NCBI RefSeq assembly: GCF_024171995.1
Contig: NZ_JAMTCT010000031.1
Location: 1 to 53,045 of the forward strand
Length of the DNA stretch: 53,045 nucleotides
Reading direction: 5' to 3'
Origin: Promicromonospora umidemergens
GTDB lineage: Bacteria; Actinomycetota; Actinomycetes; Actinomycetales; Cellulomonadaceae
In this document: positions 19,357-27,644 of the stretch, one piece after another
How the letters are laid out: each line of letters begins with the position of its first letter
Numbering within the stretch: position 1 is the stretch's first letter
Program-made: the position numbers and the translations under genes
The notes under the pieces: generated by a model
What the model saw: the letters and a program-made list of their open reading frames with translations, nothing else
Databases searched by the model: none
What the model was told of the DNA's origin: nothing

Positions 19357-19822
19357 GGAAGGGCTCCGTCCGCACCGGGTCCACCGCGTGCTCGATCCGC
19401 AGCCGCATCGAGGGGTGGACGTCCAGCTCGCCGAGCCGGTCGACGGGCTGCCACACGACCTCGCTCGACTCGCCGGAGGTCCGCAGCGCACCGCCCGTGA
19501 CCGCGCCGCGCATGCAGATGGAGAACTGGGCCCGGACCTCGCCGTCCGAGTACGCGATCACGTGCCGGGGATCGGTGTAGATCCCGACGAGGCCGGTGAT
19601 CCGCACGCGGTAGCCGGTCTCCTCCTCGGTCTCCCGGACGCCCGCCTCCCGGACGGTCTCGCCCGGGTCGATGCCGCCGCCCGGGAGCGCCCAGAGCCCG
19701 TTGTCGGTGCGATGGATGAGCAACAGCCGTCCGACGGTGTCCCGCACCGCCACCGTGACCGAGGGAACCACCGAGTTGACGGGTGGCGCGGCAGGGTCGT
19801 CGAAATAGTCGAGCCGTGCCAT
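19349..19822 (-). CDS. Nudix hydrolase
   Basis: 157 residues with a complete Nudix box: GGGIDPGETVREAGV then RETEEETGYRV. The start LLLIHRTDNGLWALPGGG is typical of MutT-like enzymes acting on nucleoside diphosphate derivatives. Its ATG overlaps the stop of the upstream HTH regulator (TGATG), indicating translational coupling. Nudix enzymes are often paired with such regulators in actinobacteria. Confidence 0.92.
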   Translation of the reverse strand: MARLDYFDDPAAPPVNSVVPSVTVAVRDTVGRLLLIHRTDNGLWALPGGGIDPGETVREAGVRETEEETGYRVRITGLVGIYTDPRHVIAYSDGEVRAQFSICMRGAVTGGALRTSGESSEVVWQPVDRLGELDVHPSMRLRIEHAVDPVRTEPFLT

Positions 19823-20583
19823 CACGCCACCCTGCCCGAGTCCTCCGTCCGGGGCCAGGCCTCCAGTGGTTTCGCAGTGCTCCAGACCCGCTCGAACGCC
19901 GCCTGGTAGGCGGGCGCCATCGAGGCCTCCGGGCCGTCCTTGAGGTGCAGCAGCGGGTTGGCCCCGGCGGGCGAGCCCCACACGTGCGTATTGACCAGCA
20001 GGTCGTCGTCGAACCGGAAGGTCGTGGCGTACAGCGTCTGGTCGTGCAACCGCACCTCGACGCCCGGGGTGCCGAGGGCGGGCGCCAGGTAGGCCAGCAC
20101 CAGCTCGATCCGCCCGGCGAGCCCCGTGCCGCCCTCCTCCTGGGTACGGATGGTGACCGCATCGCCCTCCGGGTCGCCCAGCAGCATCCGCACCTGCACG
20201 CCACGCGCAGCCATGGTGACGATCTCCGTGGTCAGGTCAAGGGTCTGGTCGGGCAGGAACGTCGCCGCGAACGCGTGCAGCTCGAACCGCTGCTCCACGC
20301 CCGCGAGGAACGCCCGCCAGGTCCCGGACGGCACGGCACGCCGCGCCGGGTACACCCCGACGATCTCCTGGGCGGCCGCCTCGGCCCGGTCGACGTCGCC
20401 CCACAGCGCCGCGACGTCGCAGCCCAGAGCGTCGGACACCGCCACGCGATGGCGCGGGTGCGGCGTGCGGCCCTTGGCCACCCACCGCTCCACGGTCTTC
20501 GGGTCCACGCCGACGGCGGCCGCGAGCCGCACCTGGCTCAGGCCGGCCTGACTCATCGCCGCGACCAGTCTTTGATTCCTCAC
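19822..20583 (-). CDS. XRE-type HTH protein with PLD-like C-terminal domain
   Basis: 253 residues. An N-terminal helix-turn-helix (AGLSQVRLAAAVGVDPKTVE) is followed by a ~190-residue domain with FAATFLPDQT, VRMLLGDPEGD and HDQTLYATTFRFDDD that resembles a degenerate phospholipase-D-like fold lacking the full HxKxxxxD motif. Probably a ligand-sensing regulator of itself and the coupled Nudix gene. Start is GTG at 20583 behind a GGGGGG ribosome site. A 6-bp inverted repeat (GGGACG 20597-20602, CGTCCC 20618-20623) upstream could be its operator. Confidence 0.78.
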   Translation of the reverse strand: MRNQRLVAAMSQAGLSQVRLAAAVGVDPKTVERWVAKGRTPHPRHRVAVSDALGCDVAALWGDVDRAEAAAQEIVGVYPARRAVPSGTWRAFLAGVEQRFELHAFAATFLPDQTLDLTTEIVTMAARGVQVRMLLGDPEGDAVTIRTQEEGGTGLAGRIELVLAYLAPALGTPGVEVRLHDQTLYATTFRFDDDLLVNTHVWGSPAGANPLLHLKDGPEASMAPAYQAAFERVWSTAKPLEAWPRTEDSGRVA

Positions 20584-20721
20584 GTGTTACCCCCCAGGGA
20601 CGTATCTATCACCGAAACGTCCCGAGCGCTGCCGATGGCACGTCCCATGCCTTCGGCGCACAGTGGACACAGCGAGTCGTCCCTGTCCGCCCTATGCCCG
20701 ACCCGTGCCCCGGAGAGCCTC

Positions 20722-21009
20722 GTGAACCCCATCGCAGCGCAGTCGGTCACCGAACGTCTCGGCGACGTCATCGATCTCCTGCGTCATGTCCGTGCGGACT
20801 GGATCGAAGTCCTCACCGTCACGCCTGAGCGCGTGTGCCTGCAGCCCTGGCACCTGGACGACGGCGAGAGCATCGCCCGCGCGCTCGGCCTGGACCACCC
20901 CATCGACCAGCGCATGGTCAACCCTGGCTACACCCTGTGGACCGGGACCTGGCGTGGCGTCGAGGTGCAGGTGCGCGGTGCGCTGCGGGCCGGCGTGCCG
21001 GTGTTCTGA
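20722..21009 (+). CDS. Hypothetical protein, 95 aa
   Basis: GTG start at 20722 with GGAG 5-6 nt upstream; an upstream ATG at 20636 is in frame but lacks a ribosome site. The sequence NPIAAQSVTERLGDVIDLLR and the C-terminus GTWRGVEVQVRGALRAGVPV show no recognised motif. It is divergent from the HTH-Nudix pair and ends 105 bp before the PAC2 gene. Function unknown. Confidence 0.55.
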   Translation: MNPIAAQSVTERLGDVIDLLRHVRADWIEVLTVTPERVCLQPWHLDDGESIARALGLDHPIDQRMVNPGYTLWTGTWRGVEVQVRGALRAGVPVF

Positions 21010-21114
21010 CCTGGCCGCCCGGTCCGCCGAGGACCCCGGACCTGCGATTCGCCCGTCCGCGAACGCGGCCGCGCCCCTGGCCACGCCGAGCGCCCCACAC
21101 CCTAGGCTGGGGGG

Positions 21115-21993
21115 ATGACCGACGCGCATCACGAGCGGCCGGAGCAGGCCTCGCCTCGCCAGACCGTGCTCCTCGCTGCCTTCGAAGGTTGGAACGACGC
21201 GGGGAGCGCCGCTACGACGGCTCTCACGCACCTGGCCGAGGTGTGGGGCGCCGAGAAGGTGACAGAGCTCGATCCCGAGGAGTTCCACGACTTCCAGGTC
21301 AACCGGCCGTACATCTCGTTGGACGACGACGGCAAGCGGTCCATCACCTGGCCGACGACGTCCGTGTCGGTGGCGCAGGTGGGTGAACGCAAGGTGGTGC
21401 TCGTGCACGGCGTCGAACCGTCGATGCGCTGGCGCAAGTACTGCGAGGAGCTGCTGCAGGTGGCCGACGACCTCGGGGTGCGAACGGTGATCACGCTCGG
21501 CGCGCTCCTGGCCGACGTACCGCACACGCGGCCGATCCCGATGACCGCGACGTCGGACAGCGTCGGCCTGCAGGCCGTGCTCGACATCGAGGCCAACACC
21601 TACCAGGGTCCGACCGGGATCGTCGGGGTGCTGCAGCACGAGGCGGCGCAGCGCGACCTGCAGTCGGTCAGCCTCTGGGCGGCGGTGCCGCACTACGTCG
21701 CCAACCCGCCGTCGCCCAAGGCGACGCTGGCGATCCTCACGCGCGTGGAGGAGATCCTCGGCGAGTCGGTCCCGATGGGTGAGCTGCCCGACGACGCTGC
21801 CGCCTGGCAGCACGGCGTGGACGAGCTGGCGTCGGAGGACTCGGAGATCTCCGAGTACGTGGCCCAGCTGGAGGAGGCCAAGGACACCGTCGAGCTTCCC
21901 GAGGCGTCGGGCGACGCGATAGCGCGGGAGTTCGAGCGCTACCTGCGCCGCCGGGACACCGGCGGCAAGGACAGCGGCCCCGAGAAGCTCTGA
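21115..21993 (+). CDS. PAC2-family protein (proteasome assembly chaperone-like fold)
   Basis: 292 residues with typical PAC2 features: VLLAAFEGWNDAGSAATTAL at the N-terminus, LDDDGKRSITWP, LVHGVEPSMRW, VITLGALLADVPHTRP, and an acidic helical C-terminus. Bacterial PAC2 proteins resemble eukaryotic 20S assembly chaperones, and one is encoded near the mycobacterial proteasome genes, as here; a role in assembly is an inference. The ATG follows TAGGCT (21103-21108) by 6 nt, a leaderless arrangement. Confidence 0.92.
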   Translation: MTDAHHERPEQASPRQTVLLAAFEGWNDAGSAATTALTHLAEVWGAEKVTELDPEEFHDFQVNRPYISLDDDGKRSITWPTTSVSVAQVGERKVVLVHGVEPSMRWRKYCEELLQVADDLGVRTVITLGALLADVPHTRPIPMTATSDSVGLQAVLDIEANTYQGPTGIVGVLQHEAAQRDLQSVSLWAAVPHYVANPPSPKATLAILTRVEEILGESVPMGELPDDAAAWQHGVDELASEDSEISEYVAQLEEAKDTVELPEASGDAIAREFERYLRRRDTGGKDSGPEKL

Positions 21994-22023
21994 CCGCACG
22001 CAGCCGGTACCGGCGCAGCAAAG

Positions 22024-22054
22024 AGGCCTGAGCCCCACCGGGGCTCAGGCCTCT
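22024..22054 (+). terminator. Intrinsic hairpin terminator after the PAC2 gene
   Basis: GAGGCCTGAGCCCC and its exact complement form a 14-bp perfect stem with a 3-nt loop (ACC), 30 nt after the PAC2 stop. Followed by TCTCAT, with little U-run, as is common in high-GC genomes. It lies between convergent genes and could serve both. Confidence 0.85.
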
Positions 22055-22078
22055 CTCATCCGGTTCTGGCGGTCGGGT

Positions 22079-22294
22079 TCACGCACTGTTCGAGATCGGC
22101 TCGATCCGCACTCCGGCGTCCGGACCGTGGAATCCCACCCACGTCTCGAGGCACCGTGCGGCGTCCTCTACGCGGTCGTAGACCGGGGCGTATCCCGGCC
22201 CGTTGCGCACCACGCGATAACGCGTGCTGCACCGGGGCGTCGTCGTGACGGTGACCCGGGTCTCGCCCGTGAAGTCTTCCTCGTACTCCGTCAT
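22079..22294 (-). CDS. Small hypothetical protein, 71 aa
   Basis: The ATG at 22294 has GGGG about 4 nt upstream; a second ATG three codons earlier (22303) is possible. The product begins MTEYEEDFTGETRVTVTTTP and continues RYRVVRNGPGYAPVYDRVED, with one Cys near each half. It is convergent with the PAC2 gene. No family recognised. Confidence 0.6.
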   Translation of the reverse strand: MTEYEEDFTGETRVTVTTTPRCSTRYRVVRNGPGYAPVYDRVEDAARCLETWVGFHGPDAGVRIEPISNSA

Positions 22295-22405
22295 GTTCCC
22301 CATCCTGCCCCGGGTTAAATGCAAACGGAAGCAGGGGTCAAAACTAACCTGACCGGCGCATGACGTGGCCCTGGCCTACCTGGTACAAACCAGGCCACCG
22401 AACGG

Positions 22406-23716
22406 TCAAAGACGCACTCCGAGCAGGGCGTTCACCGTCCGGGCCATGATCCCGGGGGCGCCCTCCTCGTCCGCGGAGGTGTCCCGCGCGGGGTCCAGCG
22501 ACACCTCGGCCCAGGCGTCGACGGCGGCCACGGCGGCCGGTGCGTCGAGGTCGTTCGCGAGCGCCGCACGGACCGCGGTCAGCGTAGCGGAGGCCGGTGG
22601 GCCGCCGTTGCCCGAGACCGCCGAACACCACCGCACGAGCCGTGCCTCGCCCTCGGGCATCGACGTCTCGTCCCACTCCCACTCGGTGCGGTAGTGGTGG
22701 ACCAGCAGGGCCAGCCGGATCGCCATCGGGTCGTGCCCTGTCGCGCGCAGGCGCGACACCAGGACCAGGTTCCCGAGCGACTTGCTCATCTTCTCGCCCT
22801 CGTAGCCGACGAGGCCCGCGTGCACGTGCGTGCGCGCCCCGGCGGGCTCGCCCCCCTGCGGCCCCGGACACAGCATCCGCAGGTGCGAGGTCGACATCTC
22901 GTGGTGCGGGAACAGCAGGTCCGAGCCACCGCCCTGCACGTCGAACCGCTCCCCCTCGGCCAGGCCGAGCCCGTCCCGGGCGATCACCGCGCACTCGATG
23001 TGCCAGCCCGGGCGCCCGGTACCGAGCGGTCCGCCGTCCCAGGCGGGCTCGCCCGTGCGCTCGCGGCGCCACAGCAGCGGGTCGAGCGGGTCCTTCTTGC
23101 CCGCGCGGTCGGGGTCACCGCCGCGCTCGGCGAAGTCGGCCAGCGCCTGCTCGCGGCCGAGGTGCGCGACGGCGCCGAAGCGCGGGTCCGCGGTCAGGTC
23201 GGCGTAGACGTCGCCCAGCTCCGGCGTCGGGCCGCCGGCACCCGGCTCGACCGGCACGCGGTAGGCGGCACCGGACTCGACCAGGGCGGCCACGGCGCGT
23301 GCGACCTCGGGTACCGACTCCACGGCCCCCGTCCACGTGTCCGGCGGGACGACGCCGAGCGCCGTCATGTCCTCGCGGAACAGCGCGGTCTGGGAGGCGG
23401 CGAGCTCGCGCCAGTCCATCCCGGTCGCCTCCGCGCGCTCCAGCAGCGGGTCGTCGACGTCGGTCACGTTCGAGGTGTAGACGACGTCCTTGCCCGCGTC
23501 GCGCCAGGCGCGCACCAGCAGGTCGAACGCGACGTAGGTGTTCGCGTGGCCGATGTGGGTGGCGTCGTACGGCGTGATGCCGCACGCGTACAGCCGGGCG
23601 CGTGGCCCCGGCGCCGCCTCGACGAGCTCACCGGTGGACGAGTCGTGGACCCGCACCGGGTCGGAGGCGGGGAAGCCGGGAAGCTCCGGGACTTGGGGTG
23701 TGGGCCAGGCGTGCAC
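22406..23716 (-). CDS. mshC: L-cysteine:1D-myo-inositol 2-amino-2-deoxy-glucoside ligase MshC
   Basis: 436 residues, a cysteinyl-tRNA-synthetase paralogue that ligates cysteine to GlcN-Ins in mycothiol synthesis. It starts HAWPTPQVPELPG, characteristic of MshC, and has the Cys in LYACGITPYDATHIGHANTY, the HIGH motif, HHEMSTSHL, and KMSKSLGN. It lacks the anticodon-binding domain of CysS. The GTG at 23716 follows TATCGT (23729-23724) by 7 nt; a longer frame from 23746 would cross this promoter. Shows that the organism makes mycothiol. Confidence 0.95.
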   Translation of the reverse strand: MHAWPTPQVPELPGFPASDPVRVHDSSTGELVEAAPGPRARLYACGITPYDATHIGHANTYVAFDLLVRAWRDAGKDVVYTSNVTDVDDPLLERAEATGMDWRELAASQTALFREDMTALGVVPPDTWTGAVESVPEVARAVAALVESGAAYRVPVEPGAGGPTPELGDVYADLTADPRFGAVAHLGREQALADFAERGGDPDRAGKKDPLDPLLWRRERTGEPAWDGGPLGTGRPGWHIECAVIARDGLGLAEGERFDVQGGGSDLLFPHHEMSTSHLRMLCPGPQGGEPAGARTHVHAGLVGYEGEKMSKSLGNLVLVSRLRATGHDPMAIRLALLVHHYRTEWEWDETSMPEGEARLVRWCSAVSGNGGPPASATLTAVRAALANDLDAPAAVAAVDAWAEVSLDPARDTSADEEGAPGIMARTVNALLGVRL

Positions 23717-23779
23717 GCCACCAACGATAACCGTCGGCAACGACACCCCCGGACCACGTCAGGGCCCTGCGCCTGTGTT

Positions 23780-24700
23780 CTACGCGACGCCGCCGGTCGC
23801 GTCGATGGTGCCGGACATGAGCAGCCAGGCGACGGCGCCGGCGAGGGCGAACCGGTAGTACACGAAGGGCTTGTAGGAGTAGTTCCCGATGATCTTGAGG
23901 AACCCGATGATCACCGCGTACCCGACGCCGAACGCGACGATCGTCCCGATGATGGTGGCGCCCCAGCCGGGCGCCCCGGCGGTGATCGGCTCGCCCAGCG
24001 TCTTGAACAGCTGGTAGAAGCCCGAGCCGAGCACGGCGGGCAGGGCGAGCAGGAACGAGTAGTCCGCGGCGGCCTTCCGCGTGAAGCCCATGGTCAGGCC
24101 GGCCGTGATGGTGCCGCCGGAGCGCGAGACGCCCGGCACGAGAGCCAGCGCCTGGGCCAGACCGAAGCCGATGGCGCTGCGCCCGGTGAGCGAGGTCAGC
24201 TCGCGCTCCTGGCGGCCGAAGATGTCGGCCAGGAGAAGGAGGAGGCCGAAGAACGTGAGGGTGAAGACCGTGAGCCACAGGTTGCGGAAGGTGGACTCGA
24301 TCTGTTCCTCGAACAGCAGGCCGAGCACCACGATCGGGACCGAGCCGAAGATGATGTACCAGCCCATCGCGGCGTCGTGGTCCGCGACGACGCCCGGGCG
24401 GCCGTGCCGCACGTCGACGGACCCGGGCCGCGGCCCCAGGCCGGTGCGCGCGCGCCAGCCCTTGCCGCTCGCGCCGGACAGCGCCTTGAACCAGGCGACG
24501 AGGATCGCGCCGATCTTCTTGCGGTAGTAGATGATCACCGCCGCCTCGGTACCGATCTGCGTGATGGCGGTGAACGCCGCACCAGGATCACCCGAGCCCA
24601 TCAGCTCACCGACGATCCGCAGGTGCGCCGACGACGAGATCGGCAGGAACTCGGTAAGGCCCTGCACCAGGCCCAGAAGGATCGCTTCCCACGCAGTCAC
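23780..24700 (-). CDS. uppP: Undecaprenyl-diphosphatase UppP (BacA)
   Basis: 306 residues, integral membrane. The conserved motifs are GLVQGLTEFLPISSSAHL near the N-terminus and PGVSRSGGTI in the middle. It recycles the undecaprenyl carrier for cell-wall synthesis and can confer bacitracin tolerance. A hydrophilic insert of about 30 residues (SGASGKGWRARTGLGPRPG region) separates two membrane segments. The GTG at 24700 follows TAGTGT (24714-24709) by 8 nt. Neighbour of mshC, as in other actinobacteria. Confidence 0.95.
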   Translation of the reverse strand: MTAWEAILLGLVQGLTEFLPISSSAHLRIVGELMGSGDPGAAFTAITQIGTEAAVIIYYRKKIGAILVAWFKALSGASGKGWRARTGLGPRPGSVDVRHGRPGVVADHDAAMGWYIIFGSVPIVVLGLLFEEQIESTFRNLWLTVFTLTFFGLLLLLADIFGRQERELTSLTGRSAIGFGLAQALALVPGVSRSGGTITAGLTMGFTRKAAADYSFLLALPAVLGSGFYQLFKTLGEPITAGAPGWGATIIGTIVAFGVGYAVIIGFLKIIGNYSYKPFVYYRFALAGAVAWLLMSGTIDATGGVA

Positions 24701-24708
24701 GGGCGGTG

Positions 24709-24761
24709 ACACTACCCCACGGCGCGCCTCCTGACGCACCCGCTGGAGCCGCGGGTAGCCT
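24709..24761. promoter_or_regulatory. Divergent leaderless promoters for uppP and the aldo/keto reductase
   Basis: Minus-strand TAGTGT (24714-24709) is 8 nt before the uppP GTG; plus-strand TAGCCT (24756-24761) is 7 nt before the reductase ATG. The two genes are separated by 68 bp only, so both transcripts must start almost at the start codons. Confidence 0.5.
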
Positions 24762-24768
24762 GCTTCAC

Positions 24769-25743
24769 ATGGAACGACGCCGCGTGGGCAGCTCTGGCCT
24801 ACGGGTCTCCGAACTCGGGCTCGGGACCATGACATGGGGTCGCGACACCGACGAGATCGACGCGGCCGAGCAGGTGCGAGACTTCCTCGACGCCGGCGGC
24901 ACCCTGATCGACACCGCGGCCAGCTACGCCGACGGCGACGCCGAACGAGTCATCGGCACGCTGCTGTCCGGCAAGGTGGCACGCCACGAGGTGGTGCTCG
25001 CCACCAAGGCGGGCATCCGGTCGGAGTCCCGGCCCGACGGCGGCTCCGGCCGCGTGGTGGACGCCTCCCGCGGCGCTCTGCTCGACAGCCTCGACGAGTC
25101 GCTGCTGCGCATGGGGACCGATCACGTGGACCTGTTCCTCGTGGCCTGCCCCGACCCGCACACCTCGCTCGAGGAGACCTGCAACGCGCTGCGCATCGCG
25201 GTCACCAGCGGACGTGCCCGGTACGTCGGGCTGAGCAACCACCCCGGCTGGGCCACCGCGCGCGTCGCGACGCTGCTGGAGCCCGACATCGGCCTGGCCG
25301 CCGTCGAGCTCGAGTACTCGCTGCTGCAGCGCGGCGTGGAACGTGACGTGCTGCCCGCCGCGGACGCCCTCGGGGTCGGGCTGCTCGCCTGGTCACCGCT
25401 CGGGCGCGGCGTGCTCACCGGCAAGTACCGGCGCGCCATCCCTGCGGACTCACGGGCCGCTGGGGCGCTCGCGGGGTTCGTGCAGCCGTACCTGGAGGGC
25501 TCGGCGCCCGCCGTCGTCGAGGCGGTGGCTACCGCTGCCGAGGGGCTCGGCCGTGCCGCCGGGGAGGTCGCCATCGCGTGGCTGCTGGAGCGCGAGGGCA
25601 TCGCGTCGGCGATCGTGGGCGCGCGGACGCCCGCCCAGCTTCGTTCGTCGCTGGAGGCCGCGACCCTCGAGCTGCCCTACGAGGTGCACGCAGCGCTCGA
25701 CGACGTCTCCGCCCCCGAGATCGGCTACCCCGAGCGCTGGTGA
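24769..25743 (+). CDS. Aldo/keto reductase family protein
   Basis: 324 residues, TIM barrel. Visible features: LGLGTMTWG, catalytic Asp and Tyr in LIDTAASYADGDAER, catalytic Lys in LATKAGIR, NADPH-binding end IVGARTPAQLRSSL. Where most members have His (LHRPD), this protein reads LVACPDP, so the fourth residue of the Asp-Tyr-Lys-His tetrad appears to be Ala. Activity may be altered. The ATG at 24769 follows TAGCCT by 7 nt. Confidence 0.88.
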   Translation: MERRRVGSSGLRVSELGLGTMTWGRDTDEIDAAEQVRDFLDAGGTLIDTAASYADGDAERVIGTLLSGKVARHEVVLATKAGIRSESRPDGGSGRVVDASRGALLDSLDESLLRMGTDHVDLFLVACPDPHTSLEETCNALRIAVTSGRARYVGLSNHPGWATARVATLLEPDIGLAAVELEYSLLQRGVERDVLPAADALGVGLLAWSPLGRGVLTGKYRRAIPADSRAAGALAGFVQPYLEGSAPAVVEAVATAAEGLGRAAGEVAIAWLLEREGIASAIVGARTPAQLRSSLEAATLELPYEVHAALDDVSAPEIGYPERW

Positions 25744-25765
25744 CCGTGCCGGCGCCCGTGGCTGA

Positions 25766-26083
25766 TCAGCGTTGCTGCGCGGGCTGCGGCTGCTCCTCCG
25801 CTTCCTCCAGGTCGTCGTCGAAGTCGATGTCCTCGAGGTCGTCGTCCTCGTCGTCGTCCTCTTCGTCGTCGTCGTCGTCAACCTCGTCGGCCAGGTAGAA
25901 CGGCGTCACCTCGCCGAACACCGTGGCCAAGGACTCCTCGTACACCTCGTAGGCGTCGGCGAGCACGTCGTACGCGTCGTCGACGGCGGGGTCGTCGTCA
26001 CTCCGGCGAGTGGCGACCGCGTGATGATGGGCCTCGAGTGCGGCAACGAGGCGATCGAGCGCGGCACGCGGTTCAACGGTCAT
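25766..26083 (-). CDS. Small protein with very acidic C-terminus
   Basis: 105 residues. The N-terminal half (RAALDRLVAALEAHHHAVAT) is helical; residues ~68-95 are an almost uninterrupted Asp/Glu tract, followed by QPQPAQQR. ATG at 26083 follows TAGAGT (26095-26090) by 6 nt (leaderless type). Similar actinobacterial proteins are sometimes labelled primosomal protein, but nothing in the sequence shows this. Convergent with the reductase gene. Confidence 0.7.
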   Translation of the reverse strand: MTVEPRAALDRLVAALEAHHHAVATRRSDDDPAVDDAYDVLADAYEVYEESLATVFGEVTPFYLADEVDDDDDEEDDDEDDDLEDIDFDDDLEEAEEQPQPAQQR

Positions 26084-26244
26084 GCCCTGACTCTAGCGTC
26101 AGGTCCTGGCCGGCGGGATCGCAAGTCCTGATCGTTACGGCCGACTTCCGAGGTGCCCCGCACAGGGTTTCCCCCGATGCCTGACCGGGAACGTCGTCCC
26201 GTGGGCGGACGACGGGACGGCGGCAGATCGTTTGGATGGTGGGC

Positions 26245-27282
26245 ATGAGCACTCTTGCCCTCGCAGCCGGTCCGGCGGCCGGGACCCGACAGCGCTGGCG
26301 GTTCCTCGACTCGCTGCGCGGCTTCGCCGTCTTCGGAATCCTGCTGGTCAACGCGATCGATATCACCGAGGTCGGCATGGCACGGGTGATCGAGGGCGGC
26401 GCCCCGGTCACCGACCCGCTGCAAGAGGCGCTCTACCTCACGGTCCAGACCCGCTTCGTGCCCATCTTCATCGTCCTGTTCGGCATGAGCCTCCGGATCG
26501 TGCTCGACGGCGCCCGCACCCGCGCCGCGCGCCCCGGGCTGGTGCTGGTGCGCCGCCTCGTCGGCCTCACGTTCATCGGCGGGCTCCTGATGTTCGCCTA
26601 CCCTGGCAACATCCTGCTGGAGTACGGGATCGTCGGCCTGCTGATGCTGCCCGTCGTCCTGTTCGCCCCCCGCTGGGTGACGCTCGGGGCCGGCGTCGTG
26701 CTCACGGTCGCCGCGTACGCGCTCTTCGGCGGGGGTCTGACGTCCGTCCCGGGCCTCGTGCTGCTCGGCGCGGGCGCGGCAGCCTTCGGGCTGCCCAGGG
26801 CCCTCGAGACCTCCGGCAAGGCCGTCGCCGTAGTGTTCGCCGTCGCGGTGGCGCTGACGGGACCCGCCCTGCTGTGGCAGCAGACCACGCAGGGCGACCC
26901 GCGGTTCTCGACACCGGGCGGGATCGCCGGCCTGGTCATGGCGGTGCTGTACGTCACGGGGCTCGCGCTGGTGTGGCGTACTCCCGCCCGCACCGTGATC
27001 GCGGCCGCCTTCGAGCCGCTGGGCCGGATGGCGCTCAGCAACTACGTCGGGGCCGCGATCGTGATGGCACTGGTCCCGCTGGTCGTCGACGTCGGCCACC
27101 TGACGAGCGTCGCACCCGTGGTCGTGCTGTCCCTGGCCCTGATCGTGGCGCAGTCTCTCCTGAGCCGCCTCTGGCTCACGTACTTCACCTACGGCCCGGT
27201 CGAGTGGCTGTGGCGCACCGTGACCTGGCTCCGTCCGGTGACGTTCCGCCGCGACGCCCGACGGCCGGTGCCGACCTCGTGA
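26245..27282 (+). CDS. DUF418/YeiB-like membrane protein
   Basis: About 345 residues with roughly eight to ten membrane segments. Family marks are RFLDSLRGFAVFGILLVN at the N-terminus, FVPIFIVLFGMS, and the C-terminal LGRMALSNYVG and LWLTYFTYGPVEWLWRT. DUF418 proteins are thought to be membrane transporters or acyltransferase-like, but the function is unknown. The ATG at 26245 follows GGATGGTGGG; another ATG (26236) is three codons earlier. Confidence 0.85.
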   Translation: MSTLALAAGPAAGTRQRWRFLDSLRGFAVFGILLVNAIDITEVGMARVIEGGAPVTDPLQEALYLTVQTRFVPIFIVLFGMSLRIVLDGARTRAARPGLVLVRRLVGLTFIGGLLMFAYPGNILLEYGIVGLLMLPVVLFAPRWVTLGAGVVLTVAAYALFGGGLTSVPGLVLLGAGAAAFGLPRALETSGKAVAVVFAVAVALTGPALLWQQTTQGDPRFSTPGGIAGLVMAVLYVTGLALVWRTPARTVIAAAFEPLGRMALSNYVGAAIVMALVPLVVDVGHLTSVAPVVVLSLALIVAQSLLSRLWLTYFTYGPVEWLWRTVTWLRPVTFRRDARRPVPTS

Positions 27283-27414
27283 CTGCGAGCCCGGTCACTG
27301 CGCACCGGTCGCTCGGTGGGTCACAATGGGCGGATCGAAGTGTGTTGCTGTCGCCGCTCAGCAATGAAACCGGCATAAACTGACCTCACCCGTGACCCGA
27401 GGACGGTGCATCAG

Positions 27415-27630
27415 ATGGCGAGAGACGGCTCCGTGTTCCGCAAGCACAGCCAGTACGAGTACCGCGTCGTGACGTTCGACCCGGACACCACGGTGCCGGA
27501 CGCTCGCCGGCTGCTCACCGAAGAGGCCGAGTACGGCCGTTGGGAGCTGGCAAGGACCCTTCTCTACATCGGCGGCAGGCGCAAGGTCTGGCTGCGCCGC
27601 AAGATCATCAAGGTCTCGTCCACCCTCTGA
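27415..27630 (+). CDS. DUF5703-type small conserved protein
   Basis: 71 residues. The sequence YEYRVVTFDPDTTVPDARRL, then EYGRWELARTLLYIGGRRKV and the basic end WLRRKIIKVSSTL, matches a short protein conserved in actinobacteria. No known function. ATG at 27415, with GAGGA about 11 nt upstream; a GTG three codons earlier is possible. Ends 15 bp before the convergent M20 peptidase gene. Confidence 0.75.
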   Translation: MARDGSVFRKHSQYEYRVVTFDPDTTVPDARRLLTEEAEYGRWELARTLLYIGGRRKVWLRRKIIKVSSTL

Positions 27631-27644
27631 CCGGTCCCGCCCGC

